Source: an uncultured Pelagimonas sp.
GTDB taxonomy: Bacteria; Pseudomonadota; Alphaproteobacteria; Rhodobacterales; Rhodobacteraceae
DNA length: 64,000 nt
Assembly: GCA_947499735.1 (NCBI GenBank)
Contig: CANMPP010000001.1
Span: forward strand, 1,116,001 to 1,180,000
Direction of reading: 5' to 3'
Of this stretch, positions 17,506 to 25,372 are shown in pieces. The first letter of the stretch is position 1. Each line of letters opens with the position of its first letter. Position numbers and translations under genes: made by a program. The notes under the pieces were generated by a model. It did no database searches. It was not told the DNA's origin and saw nothing but the letters and a program-made list of their open reading frames with translations.

Positions 17506-19335
17506 ATGAGCATAACGAAATTCTCAAAACGCCTGCAAAACTTCGGGTTTTTCGCGCTGGCAGGCGTCGGGTTGACCCTGAGTGGTGAAAACGCAACAGC
17601 TGAGCCAAAACATGGGATTGCGATGTATGGCGAACCTGCATTGCCGGCGGATTTCACACATTTGCCATATGCGAATCCGGATGCACCAAAAGGTGGGCGA
17701 ATCGTTACTGGAGAGACCGGTGGCTTTGATAGCCTCAACCCTCATGTGCGTAAAGGCAGCGTTCCCTGGCAGTTGAGATTCCTTGCATATGAAAGCCTAA
17801 TGGGCCGATCTTATGACGAGCCATTTGCCCTATACGGCCTTTTGGCGGAAACGATTGAAACGGATCCAGAGCGCAGTTGGGTAGAATTCACCCTACGCGA
17901 AGAAGCTAAATTTTCCGATGGCAGTCCAGTCACCGTAGAAGATGTGATGTGGTCTTATGAAACCTTGGGAACCGAAGGGCATCCACGCTATCATGGGTTC
18001 TGGAACCAAGTTGAAACGATGGAGCAAACCGGCCCCCGTTCAATCAAATTCACGTTCAACACCGACAACCGTGAATTGGCCCTTTTGGCAGGCATGCGCC
18101 CGATCCTGAAAAAGGCCCAATGGGACGGTGTAGATTTCAGCGCTGGTGGTTTGGATACGATCCCAATTTCGTCCGCGCCTTACATTATTGAAGACGTTTC
18201 GCCCGGCAAAACCGTCGTTCTCAAACGCAACCCGGATTATTGGGGCAAGGACGTGCCCTATATGGGCGGGCGGGCCAATCTGGACGAGATTCGGATGGAA
18301 TTCTTCGGCGATGCCACAGCCCAGTTTGAAGCATTTAAGGGTGGCATCCTGAATTCCGCACGTGAATTCAACGTCGAAAAATGGGAAAGCGAATATGATT
18401 TTCCAGCAATCGATGACGGTAGTGTTGTGAAGTCCATCGTGCCTCATGAACGTCCCTCGGGGATTACAGGCCTTGTGATGAACACGCGCAAACCTCAGTT
18501 TGCTGACTGGCGCGTTCGCGAGGCGCTGATTGCCGCATTTAACTTCCCCTATATCAATGACGCCATGACGGGCGGCCAGCAAAGTCGCATCACGTCCTAT
18601 TTTTCCAACTCGCCTCTTGCGATGTCGGAAGGCCCGGCCACGGGAAAGGTTTTGGATCTTTTGACGCCTTTCTCGGAAACACTTCTACCCGGCGCAATTG
18701 ACGGCTACAGCCTGCCTGCCGGCGATATGAGCCCACGCAACCGCAGCGATCTTCGCACGGCGCTTGGATTGCTCGAAGAGGCAGGTTGGACCGTGCAGGA
18801 TGGTATTTTGGCGGATGCTTCTGGCGCACCATTTGAAATGGAAGTTTTACTGCAGCAAGGGTCGTCCGAAAACCAATCCATCGTCGACATCTATGTTCAA
18901 GGTTTGGAACGGATCGGGGTTAAACCTGACGTCACCCTGATCGATAGCGCCCAATACAAAGAGCGCACAGACAGTTTTGATTTCGATATGACCTATTATC
19001 GTCGCGGCCTGTCTTTGTCCCCCGGCAATGAACAAAAGCTATACTGGGGCTGCGATATGGTCGACACGCCGGGGTCCCGCAACCTTATGGGCATGTGTTC
19101 CCTTGCGGCAGAAGCGATGATCGACGAAATCCTTAGCTCAGAGACCAGCGATGGCTTTCTAGCGGCGACAAAGGCTCTGGATCGTATTCTGACATCGGGC
19201 CGCTATGTGATCCCATTCTATCAATGGAACATCTCCCGCATCGCGCATGTGAAAGAACTGAAGTTTCCAGAGCATCTGCCAATCTACGGCGATTGGATTG
19301 GGTGGCAGCCCGATGTCTGGTGGTACGAAGAGTAA
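17506..19335 (+). CDS. extracellular solute-binding protein, oligopeptide type (YejA-like)
   Basis: Periplasmic binding protein of an ABC peptide importer, family 5. About 609 residues. It begins with a signal peptide (basic MSITKFSKRL, then a hydrophobic stretch to about residue 30). The mature part opens HGIAMYGEPALPADFTHLPYANPDAPKGG, which is characteristic of YejA-type proteins. KFSDGSPVTVEDV is the family 5 signature. The ATG at 17506 was chosen because it gives a normal signal peptide; a TTG 14 codons upstream has no ribosome site. No permease or ATPase gene follows: a terminator stands 10 bp after the stop, so the gene is monocistronic and an orphan here. Confidence 0.9.
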   Translation: MSITKFSKRLQNFGFFALAGVGLTLSGENATAEPKHGIAMYGEPALPADFTHLPYANPDAPKGGRIVTGETGGFDSLNPHVRKGSVPWQLRFLAYESLMGRSYDEPFALYGLLAETIETDPERSWVEFTLREEAKFSDGSPVTVEDVMWSYETLGTEGHPRYHGFWNQVETMEQTGPRSIKFTFNTDNRELALLAGMRPILKKAQWDGVDFSAGGLDTIPISSAPYIIEDVSPGKTVVLKRNPDYWGKDVPYMGGRANLDEIRMEFFGDATAQFEAFKGGILNSAREFNVEKWESEYDFPAIDDGSVVKSIVPHERPSGITGLVMNTRKPQFADWRVREALIAAFNFPYINDAMTGGQQSRITSYFSNSPLAMSEGPATGKVLDLLTPFSETLLPGAIDGYSLPAGDMSPRNRSDLRTALGLLEEAGWTVQDGILADASGAPFEMEVLLQQGSSENQSIVDIYVQGLERIGVKPDVTLIDSAQYKERTDSFDFDMTYYRRGLSLSPGNEQKLYWGCDMVDTPGSRNLMGMCSLAAEAMIDEILSSETSDGFLAATKALDRILTSGRYVIPFYQWNISRIAHVKELKFPEHLPIYGDWIGWQPDVWWYEE

Positions 19336-19344
19336 ATGAACAGA

Positions 19345-19368
19345 GGCGGGCCTAAGCCCGCCTTTTTT
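19345..19368 (+). terminator. intrinsic terminator after the oligopeptide-binding protein gene
   Basis: Arms GGCGGGC (19345-19351) and GCCCGCC (19356-19362) enclose a CTAA loop and are followed by six T. The convergent kinase gene ends 2 bp further on. Confidence 0.92.
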
Positions 19369-19369
19369 A

Positions 19370-20668
19370 TCACCGTGCGAATACGATATCCGCGCGTAGC
19401 CCGCCCAAGGTTTCGCTTTCTGACAAACGAAGAACACCGCCATGCGCACGCGCAATATCAGCCGCGATTGATAGGCCCAGCCCCACTCCAGGTCCGCTAT
19501 CTTGATTGCGGGACGGGTCCAAACGAATGAAGGGGCGCATCGCTTGTTCACGTTGGCCCACTGGGATGCCGGGACCGTCATCCTCTATTCGAATGCATAG
19601 AGATTTAGGACCCAGAATGACCGAGACATGACACCTCGCCGCAAATCGTGTCGCGTTTGAGATCAAATTTTCGATGGCGCGCTGCATTGATGCCTTGCGC
19701 AATTTGACCTCTGCGGTTTGATCACTGGGCACAAACACAACCTGCGTCTTGGCTTCAGAAAACCCATCGCAGATGCCGCCCACCAAAACATTCGGATCGC
19801 AAGGTTCTGCCGGATCTGTTTGGGCCATGCCACGCGCAAAATCCAAGAAGGAATCAATCAAGCGCTGCATGTCATCGACATCTCGTTCCAGAGGAACGCG
19901 ATCGTCCTCATCCAGAAACTCCAATCCCAACCGTAGCCGGGTCAAAGGGGTTCGCAAATCATGGCTAACGCCTGACAACAACATTGTGCGCTGTTCAATA
20001 TGCCGTTCAATACGAGACCGCATATCCAAAAACGCATGCCCCGCGGCTCGAACTTCAACCGCGCCCCCGGGCGAATAAGGCACCACCCTGCCCCGCCCGA
20101 ACGCTTCCGCTGCACGGCCAAGCCTTGCAATCGGTCGCAATTGATTGCGCAAGTACAGAAACGCAATCAACGTCATCAACAGCCCGAACACCAGCATATT
20201 GACCAAAAGCTGATGGGGGTTAGACGCCGAAACCGCGCCACGTTGCGTCTTTAGTTCATATCGATTGCCATTTCTGGAAACGAAGAACACCACAGAGCCG
20301 TCCCGCCCCAACGTAACGCTTTCCAATCCGTTTATTCGATCATGTAGAACCTGAATGACCACAATGCCGCTTAAATCATTCCACGCCCGAATATCCGTTG
20401 CGATCACGTTGCTTTCTGGAACATCAGTGATTTCTACGGCCAATTTGCGTGACACCGCATCGCGCTCTGAACCTGGTTCCATATCGATCAAAACTTCGGC
20501 TTTGTTGACCAGCTGGCGCGTCAATTGCTCTGTTACGCCCGAAAAATGACGCTGGATGAACACCACCGAAACCAGCAATTGCAAGGTCACAATGGGCAAA
20601 ACAAGGATCAATGCGGCCCTGCCATATAGGCTGCGCGGCATGTAGTGTTTGAGCCAGGTAAAAGACAT
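19370..20668 (-). CDS. sensor histidine kinase, EnvZ-like
   Basis: A membrane sensor kinase of 432 residues. TM1 is at about 15-38, a periplasmic domain of ~130 residues follows, then TM2 (NMLVFGLLMTLIAFLYL) and a HAMP linker with RPIARLGRAAEAFG. The H-box SHDLRTPLTRLRLGLEFL holds the phospho-acceptor His; the ATPase domain has the N-box ENLISNATRFA and the DDGPGIP and GVGLGLSIA glycine boxes. The form matches OmpR-partner kinases such as EnvZ. No response regulator gene is adjacent, so its partner must be elsewhere. It is divergent from the MBL hydrolase. Confidence 0.9.
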   Translation of the reverse strand: MSFTWLKHYMPRSLYGRAALILVLPIVTLQLLVSVVFIQRHFSGVTEQLTRQLVNKAEVLIDMEPGSERDAVSRKLAVEITDVPESNVIATDIRAWNDLSGIVVIQVLHDRINGLESVTLGRDGSVVFFVSRNGNRYELKTQRGAVSASNPHQLLVNMLVFGLLMTLIAFLYLRNQLRPIARLGRAAEAFGRGRVVPYSPGGAVEVRAAGHAFLDMRSRIERHIEQRTMLLSGVSHDLRTPLTRLRLGLEFLDEDDRVPLERDVDDMQRLIDSFLDFARGMAQTDPAEPCDPNVLVGGICDGFSEAKTQVVFVPSDQTAEVKLRKASMQRAIENLISNATRFAARCHVSVILGPKSLCIRIEDDGPGIPVGQREQAMRPFIRLDPSRNQDSGPGVGLGLSIAADIARAHGGVLRLSESETLGGLRADIVFAR

Positions 20669-20733
20669 GTCATATACCTAAATCAAAGATCTACGCATCA
20701 CCACACACTTTCCAAAGGAAGCAACCAGAAATC

Positions 20734-21648
20734 GTGTCACATCCAATTACAACAGATGCACCTCTGGCAGGCATTACACAACATATCGCACCTGGCCTGC
20801 GTGCCATTCTAGCACCGAACCCGGGTCCTATGACATTTCACGGAACGACGACCTTTCTAATTGGGCAAAAGACATTGGCAGTCATCGATCCCGGCCCCAA
20901 TGATCCCGACCATCTGGACGCCCTTTTGGCGACCGAGACCAGCGACAGCAAAATTACGCACATTCTGATCACTCACCCGCATTTGGACCATTCAGAGCTG
21001 GCACCTGAACTTTCCAAACAAACAGGGGCACCAATTTATGCATTTGGGCCTCCCGATGCCGGTCGTAGCCCGATCATGCACCAGCTAAGCCAATCGGCAG
21101 CAATCAGCGGGGGTGAAGGCGTGGATGCTGGTTTTACTCCTGATCATTGTTTGTCAGATAGTGAAAATGTCGGCACCGATGAATGGCAAATAAAGGCAAT
21201 CCATTTGCCAGGACATATGGCCTGCCATCTGGGGTTCCAATGGCAAGATTTTTTGTTTTGCGGTGATCTGGTGATGGACTGGTCCTCGTCCTTGATCTCG
21301 CCACCAGATGGAGATCTGGATCAATTTCTCACATCTCTCGAACGGTTGAAAACTTATGCCGAACATCGACTGTTGCCAACGCATGGACCAGAAATCGCAT
21401 CACCGTCGACGAGGATACGTGAAATCACAGATCACCTTTTGTCACGCAATGCGCAAATACGTGATGCACTTAGTGACACCCCCCTAAATTTGATGGAAAT
21501 CACGACCAAGGTTTACAAAGAATTACGACCTGAAGTGCTGCCATATGCTTCGCGTAACACATTGGCTCATCTGATAAAATTACATGAATCTCACCATGCT
21601 ACAGCCACTCCATACCTGTCGGAAACTTGCACTTGGAGCTTGCGTTGA
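20734..21648 (+). CDS. MBL fold metallo-hydrolase (LACTB2-like)
   Basis: About 304 residues with a GTG start behind an AAAGGAAG ribosome site. The metal-binding signature is THPHLDHSE near residue 80, then HLPGHMACHLGF and CGDLVMDWSSSL, and LLPTHGPEI supplies the last histidine. A C-terminal winged-helix-like extension (ITDHLLSRNAQIRDAL and following) is typical of the LACTB2 type, some of which are endoribonucleases. The substrate cannot be told from sequence. A tRNA gene follows 80 bp downstream. Confidence 0.87.
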   Translation: MSHPITTDAPLAGITQHIAPGLRAILAPNPGPMTFHGTTTFLIGQKTLAVIDPGPNDPDHLDALLATETSDSKITHILITHPHLDHSELAPELSKQTGAPIYAFGPPDAGRSPIMHQLSQSAAISGGEGVDAGFTPDHCLSDSENVGTDEWQIKAIHLPGHMACHLGFQWQDFLFCGDLVMDWSSSLISPPDGDLDQFLTSLERLKTYAEHRLLPTHGPEIASPSTRIREITDHLLSRNAQIRDALSDTPLNLMEITTKVYKELRPEVLPYASRNTLAHLIKLHESHHATATPYLSETCTWSLR

Positions 21649-21728
21649 AAACAAAACACAAAAAATCGCATTTTTATGACAAAACCCTCTTGCAGCCCGA
21701 AATCCTCAACGCTATACACCCCGCATAT

Positions 21729-21803
21729 TCCGGCGTAGCTCAGCGGTAGAGCAGTTGACTGTTAATCAATTGGCCGTAGGTTCGATCCCTACCGCCGGAG
21801 CCA
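21729..21803 (+). tRNA. tRNA-Asn (anticodon GTT)
   Basis: A complete cloverleaf. The acceptor stem TCCGGCG pairs with CGCCGGA, the D-arm contains AGCTCAGCGGTAGAGC, the anticodon loop is CTGTTAA with GTT, and the T-arm holds GGTTCGATCC. The 3' CCA is encoded. A 16-pair AT-rich hairpin follows. Confidence 0.97.
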
Positions 21804-21804
21804 A

Positions 21805-21844
21805 ATACAATAAACCTAAAGATTGCGTTTTAGGTTTATTGTAT
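21805..21844 (+). terminator. long AT-rich hairpin just after tRNA-Asn
   Basis: Arms 21805-21820 and 21829-21844 are perfectly complementary (16 pairs) with an 8-base loop. There is no T run after it. It probably ends or protects the tRNA transcript; a role as a recombination site is possible but unproved. Confidence 0.5.
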
Positions 21845-22451
21845 CATACAAGTAAAAATATTAGCTGCACATTAATCACCAACGCACTGCCGTAAACAAC
21901 GTTGAAAACGGAGGTGCAGCAACACACAACCAGCAAGGCTGGCAACCTAGATCACAGCCTTCAAAAATGCCCCAACAAAGAACCTACAGTGGTTATTAGG
22001 CGCGGACAGGAAAAACGCACCTAGGTAGAATATGCATAAACATACTCGCCCATTTAGAACGGTTGAGACTGCCCCCCCTAATTCTGTCGCTATAATCTCG
22101 ACAACATGGACTCATTTTTTTGATAGGATCTCAAGGAGTGGAAGCTCCTTTATCGCAGGACACGAACAAGAACTTCGGGAGGCTAATGCTATACGATATA
22201 GCCACGCCTCACATGCAAGTGATCTGATATTGACTAATCGTCAACCTCCAAAACACATCACTATGTTAAGTGCCCCAACCACCACCAAGAGTCTGCAACT
22301 TTGGTCCAGCTGAAGATTACCTCCCCGCTTGTCGCCCTCCAACAGTAAGAGCACTGCGCCATGGAGGAAGGGAACAGTCGCTTAAACTCAATGAGATCTT
22401 GAAGACGTATTCGACCCACTTCCCAACGCAACACTCCAGGCTCTTTCATTG

Positions 22452-22464
22452 CCCCCCCCCCCCC
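22452..22464. repeat. 13-base poly-C tract
   Basis: Thirteen consecutive C on the plus strand in non-coding, decayed DNA. Such runs are prone to slip during replication. A leftward open frame crosses it but shows no sign of being a real gene. Confidence 0.9.
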
Positions 22465-22849
22465 AAGAGCTACCCAGATAATGCACCCCACTGGACTCTG
22501 ACCTCCTTCAGAGAACTACCCTCTTCCTTCTTGCACGGCCCGAATCTTAAACAATAGGGAATACCCCACGCACACAAACTTTTTACGCCGTTATCGACAG
22601 ATCTTGCCTGAAACACCTATTTTGCGACAAGCGCTCACAACACTTAGAGCGTTGCACAGATGCACCTCGATATCACCTTATAGTTTTAACACCCCTCATC
22701 CAAGCAACGCTTCTGCGCCATTAGAGCATTCCGATAGTCGATAAATATCAACACAGTCTTCACAAATTAAGGCTGTAGATAACATCCGCACAGTTCCGCA
22801 GGCTCACCATGAACAACAACGACGACCCTGTGAACTCCTAAGATACCAG

Positions 22850-23120
22850 CACAGATTACAAGCTCACCAGCAGCATCAACTACAATGGGACAGAGTGTGC
22901 CAACATTACGCATAAGAATGGCTATCGACATTTCATGACATCAATCCACGAAAACCTCAGCATAATGACTATATCAAGTCGTTCAGCGCCAATCTGAGAG
23001 GATGGACCCTCAAAAGAGGAAGTGCTGGCTATTTCGGCGATGTGCACAACAAGCTGATAATGTGACGATACGAGGGAATAACACACGCATCATCCGAGAA
23101 ATGAATATCAGCAGAAGCCC
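22850..23120 (+). pseudogene. relic of an IS3-family transposase, C-terminal catalytic part
   Basis: Translation in shifting frames gives the ordered motifs of an IS3-type DDE transposase. First comes YNGTE from 22881, which replaces the usual DNGxE with its catalytic Asp. After a 1-base shift come EWLSTFHDINPRKPQHNDYI and then KSFSANLR, matching the EWA...IxPGKPxQNxYIESFNGRLR region, and YFGDVH, like the FFGLDH that follows. After a stop and another shift, RYEGITHASSE recalls the WRxDYNxxRPHSSLG end. The glutamate of YIESF is Lys here. It is dead. No terminal inverted repeats were found. Confidence 0.6.
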
Positions 23121-23272
23121 ACCGAATACCTGAGCTATTTGAAAAAAGTCACGCCCTATGCACCAATTCACGCCAATAACAAAATTTACGAAATCGAAAT
23201 CCAGAGAGGTAAATTCAACAATCTTAGAAAACGCTAAAGAATACGATTACCAACATAAACCAATGATTGGAA

Positions 23273-24532
23273 TTAACTAAAAAGAGCAGACATGATTTGA
23301 TATTCAGTAGAAGTCGCTCCGCTCAGCGCTTCATTCACAATCAAGTAAGTATTTATAATTTTATCCACCTCTTCACTATTTCCCAATTGATCAAAGCTAC
23401 TTATTCCAAATCTAGTATTGGCTTTTTCCATAATTTGTTCGAGCTGCTTATCAATATCAATGTAAGCAAACTCGTCAGGCAAACCCAATGCCGTTTGAAA
23501 AACTTCCCGCAAAGAGTCATTGGCCAAAACTTGATACCATCTAGTCTCGTCGGAATCTGTAGCATCCGCCATATCAGGAATAGCTCTCTGAAAATTCAAA
23601 GCATAACGCAAATCTTCCTGTTGATCGCCCACTGATCCTTCAAATGTATATGTTATGTAATCACTTGACAATTCATCATAAAACTCATCAGAATGGATGT
23701 AAAGAGACGGTTCATTATCAAATCCGAACGCCTCTGCCAAATTTATAAGAGATTTATCCCCCAACACATTGGCCAAAGCATTTGGGTCACTTGCGCCTTG
23801 CTCCAAAACCTTTTGAATTTTTCGTAGAAAATATTCACCACCATCTTCCGTACTAAGGTTCTCCACTTCGAAAGCAACTAACGAAACCTCAAGAAGCTTT
23901 GCATCAAATATCAGAGCATCGGCAGACGAAATTTCTGCAATATTATCCATAAAATATTCTGATTTTTCAATTACCTCCTCTCTTTTCTCTTCCAAAAGCT
24001 GCTCGTAGAAGATGCTTCTACTTTCTATGTCCTCTTCAGTAACTCCATCCGATTCAGCATATTCCGCTAGACGTTCCTCATAATCCAATTCAATTAAAGA
24101 TATCTCTTCGGCGGATTTTTCCTCATAAAGAGAAACAATTCCCTCTCCAAACCCATCCTGAACAGTATTGATATTATCGACTGGCGTGAAGTTAAAAGCT
24201 TCAGCAAAGGCGACAAAACGACTATCCGTAGAGGAAAGTCGATTTGCAAGACTATCATCATCCTCAACACCTTCCTCCAGAACTTGCTGCAGCAACGCCT
24301 TGTAATCGATCTGATCTTCCATTCCAAAAGCAGATAACGCCACAGAAAGAAGCCGATAATCAGATACTAAATCTTCAGCCGTTTCGACTTTACCTATATT
24401 TTCCTTGAAGTACTCAAGATCACTGGAAACTGTAGAGGAATTTACTAACACCTCGATTTGAGTATCAATAGTCTGTTGCAAATATTGCCAACCGACAAGA
24501 CCAGACCCAATTAGTGTAACTTGATATGTCAT
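23273..24532 (-). CDS. DUF1217 flagellar-associated protein
   Basis: A 419-residue, very acidic protein with no signal peptide. It contains three degenerate copies of one helical unit: around residues 27-115 (YFKENIGKVETAEDLVSDYRLLSVALSAFGM), 190-280 (YFMDNIAEISSADALIFDAKLLEVSLVAFEV) and from ~310 to the end (LANDSLREVFQTALGLPDEF). This is the DUF1217 pattern, found next to flagellar genes in Rhodobacterales and Rhizobiales. Its ATG overlaps the flbT stop by 4 bp. A structural or export-related flagellar role is likely from its position; the function is not known. Confidence 0.78.
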   Translation of the reverse strand: MTYQVTLIGSGLVGWQYLQQTIDTQIEVLVNSSTVSSDLEYFKENIGKVETAEDLVSDYRLLSVALSAFGMEDQIDYKALLQQVLEEGVEDDDSLANRLSSTDSRFVAFAEAFNFTPVDNINTVQDGFGEGIVSLYEEKSAEEISLIELDYEERLAEYAESDGVTEEDIESRSIFYEQLLEEKREEVIEKSEYFMDNIAEISSADALIFDAKLLEVSLVAFEVENLSTEDGGEYFLRKIQKVLEQGASDPNALANVLGDKSLINLAEAFGFDNEPSLYIHSDEFYDELSSDYITYTFEGSVGDQQEDLRYALNFQRAIPDMADATDSDETRWYQVLANDSLREVFQTALGLPDEFAYIDIDKQLEQIMEKANTRFGISSFDQLGNSEEVDKIINTYLIVNEALSGATSTEYQIMSALFS

Positions 24533-24933
24533 TGCAAACTCGAAGCTAAAATTCTGTCTTCTCTTGGTATCAAGGCCCTCAACGCCTTTAATGTTTGATA
24601 GTATTGGCCAGAAATCAATGTTTCTGTAGCTTTGGTCAACAATTGCCTACTGTCACTATCAGTGAAGATGTGACTGATTTCTTCTATTCTTCGTAAAAGC
24701 TGCTTACGAGCTTCGTCGGGCTCAACATCACCCGTCAAAATCAACTGTGCCGTATAGCAAACACGCCTTACTGGTGTTTTAGCTTCATCCGGATGCAAAG
24801 CATCTCGAAGACGCAAAATATTAGCATTGGGCGTAACGATGGATAAACGGCTTCTGCGATCACCGTTTTCAATTACAGCGCCGTTGATAAGAATTCGTTC
24901 CCGCGGCCCCAATTTCAAAACAAGTCCACTCAT
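24529..24933 (-). CDS. flbT: flagellin synthesis regulator FlbT
   Basis: A post-transcriptional regulator that in Caulobacter binds the 5' leader of flagellin mRNA and lowers its translation until the hook is built. About 134 residues. It opens MSGLVLKLGPRERILINGAVIENGDRRSRL and contains the conserved region up to RRVCYTAQLILTG. The start is set by a GGAG ribosome site 9 bp before this ATG; a frame begins six codons upstream. It follows flaF by 1 bp and overlaps the DUF1217 gene by 4 bp, so fliC-flaF-flbT-DUF1217 read as one unit. Confidence 0.93.
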   Translation of the reverse strand: MSGLVLKLGPRERILINGAVIENGDRRSRLSIVTPNANILRLRDALHPDEAKTPVRRVCYTAQLILTGDVEPDEARKQLLRRIEEISHIFTDSDSRQLLTKATETLISGQYYQTLKALRALIPREDRILASSLQ

Positions 24934-24934
24934 T

Positions 24935-25306
24935 TCAAGAGCTCCTTCCACTCAACCCCTTTAGGATCGCGGCATTTATTTCCAGAAGCGGTAACACGTT
25001 TGCTTTTTTCTTTAACACTTTTCGATTATGTGAATGTACAAACTTTGCTAGATAGAAAATCTGAGCACGTAATTCTTGAGGCAGTCCATTGTTTGAACCA
25101 GCCACATCGGAAGCAAGAATAGTCCACAGTTTATGATTTTCAAATAGAGCTTCCGCTAATTTTGGAAATGCATCCGGACCAGCCTCAGCTGCGGTTTTTA
25201 TGTTTTGAGAAATTCTAGCGATTACTTTGCATTCAATTGTTTTCGGTGTGCTCGTCGTTCTAACGGATTGCTTGTAGGCCCGCTGTGCCATGGAATGTGC
25301 GTTCAC
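24935..25306 (-). CDS. flaF: flagellar biosynthesis regulator FlaF
   Basis: A 123-residue helical protein with the FlaF pattern: MNAHSMAQRAYKQSVRTTST at the start, then ENHKLWTILASDVAGSNNGLPQELRAQIFYLAKFVHSH. In Alphaproteobacteria FlaF is needed for flagellin production or secretion and acts opposite to FlbT. It lies between fliC and flbT, 66 bp after fliC, with a strong hairpin in that gap. Confidence 0.93.
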   Translation of the reverse strand: MNAHSMAQRAYKQSVRTTSTPKTIECKVIARISQNIKTAAEAGPDAFPKLAEALFENHKLWTILASDVAGSNNGLPQELRAQIFYLAKFVHSHNRKVLKKKANVLPLLEINAAILKGLSGRSS

Positions 25307-25336
25307 GGCTAAACCTTCTGGATATTATTTTCGGGA

Positions 25337-25361
25337 ACCGGGAGCCGTAACGGCCCCCGGT
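25337..25361 (-). promoter_or_regulatory. strong hairpin between fliC and flaF
   Basis: ACCGGG (25337-25342) and CCCGGT (25356-25361) pair, with further GC pairs around a TAA loop. It lies 12 bases past the fliC stop and has no U run. It could slow transcription or protect the 3' end of the abundant fliC message, so that flaF and flbT are made in lower amounts. Confidence 0.6.
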
Positions 25362-25372
25362 CAAAGGTTATG

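Larger units (their letters stand above)
21845..23272. other. 1.4-kb region without an intact gene
   Basis: Both strands are broken by stops. Open frames of up to about 95 codons near 22.0-22.6 kb have no ribosome site, low-complexity content and no family signature. The region holds a 13-base C run at 22452-22464, a shorter C run near 22070, and a decayed transposase at 22.85-23.12 kb. It looks like the remains of inserted DNA between tRNA-Asn and the flagellar genes. Confidence 0.7.

Noticed and set aside
17295..17738. 147-codon minus-strand open frame over the start of the oligopeptide-binding protein gene
   Set aside because: It crosses the candidate small RNA and its terminator, lies antisense to a clear signal peptide and has no family pattern.
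22032..22557. Open frames of up to about 95 codons in the decayed region
   Set aside because: No ribosome site, odd composition and no family signature; likely chance frames in non-coding DNA.
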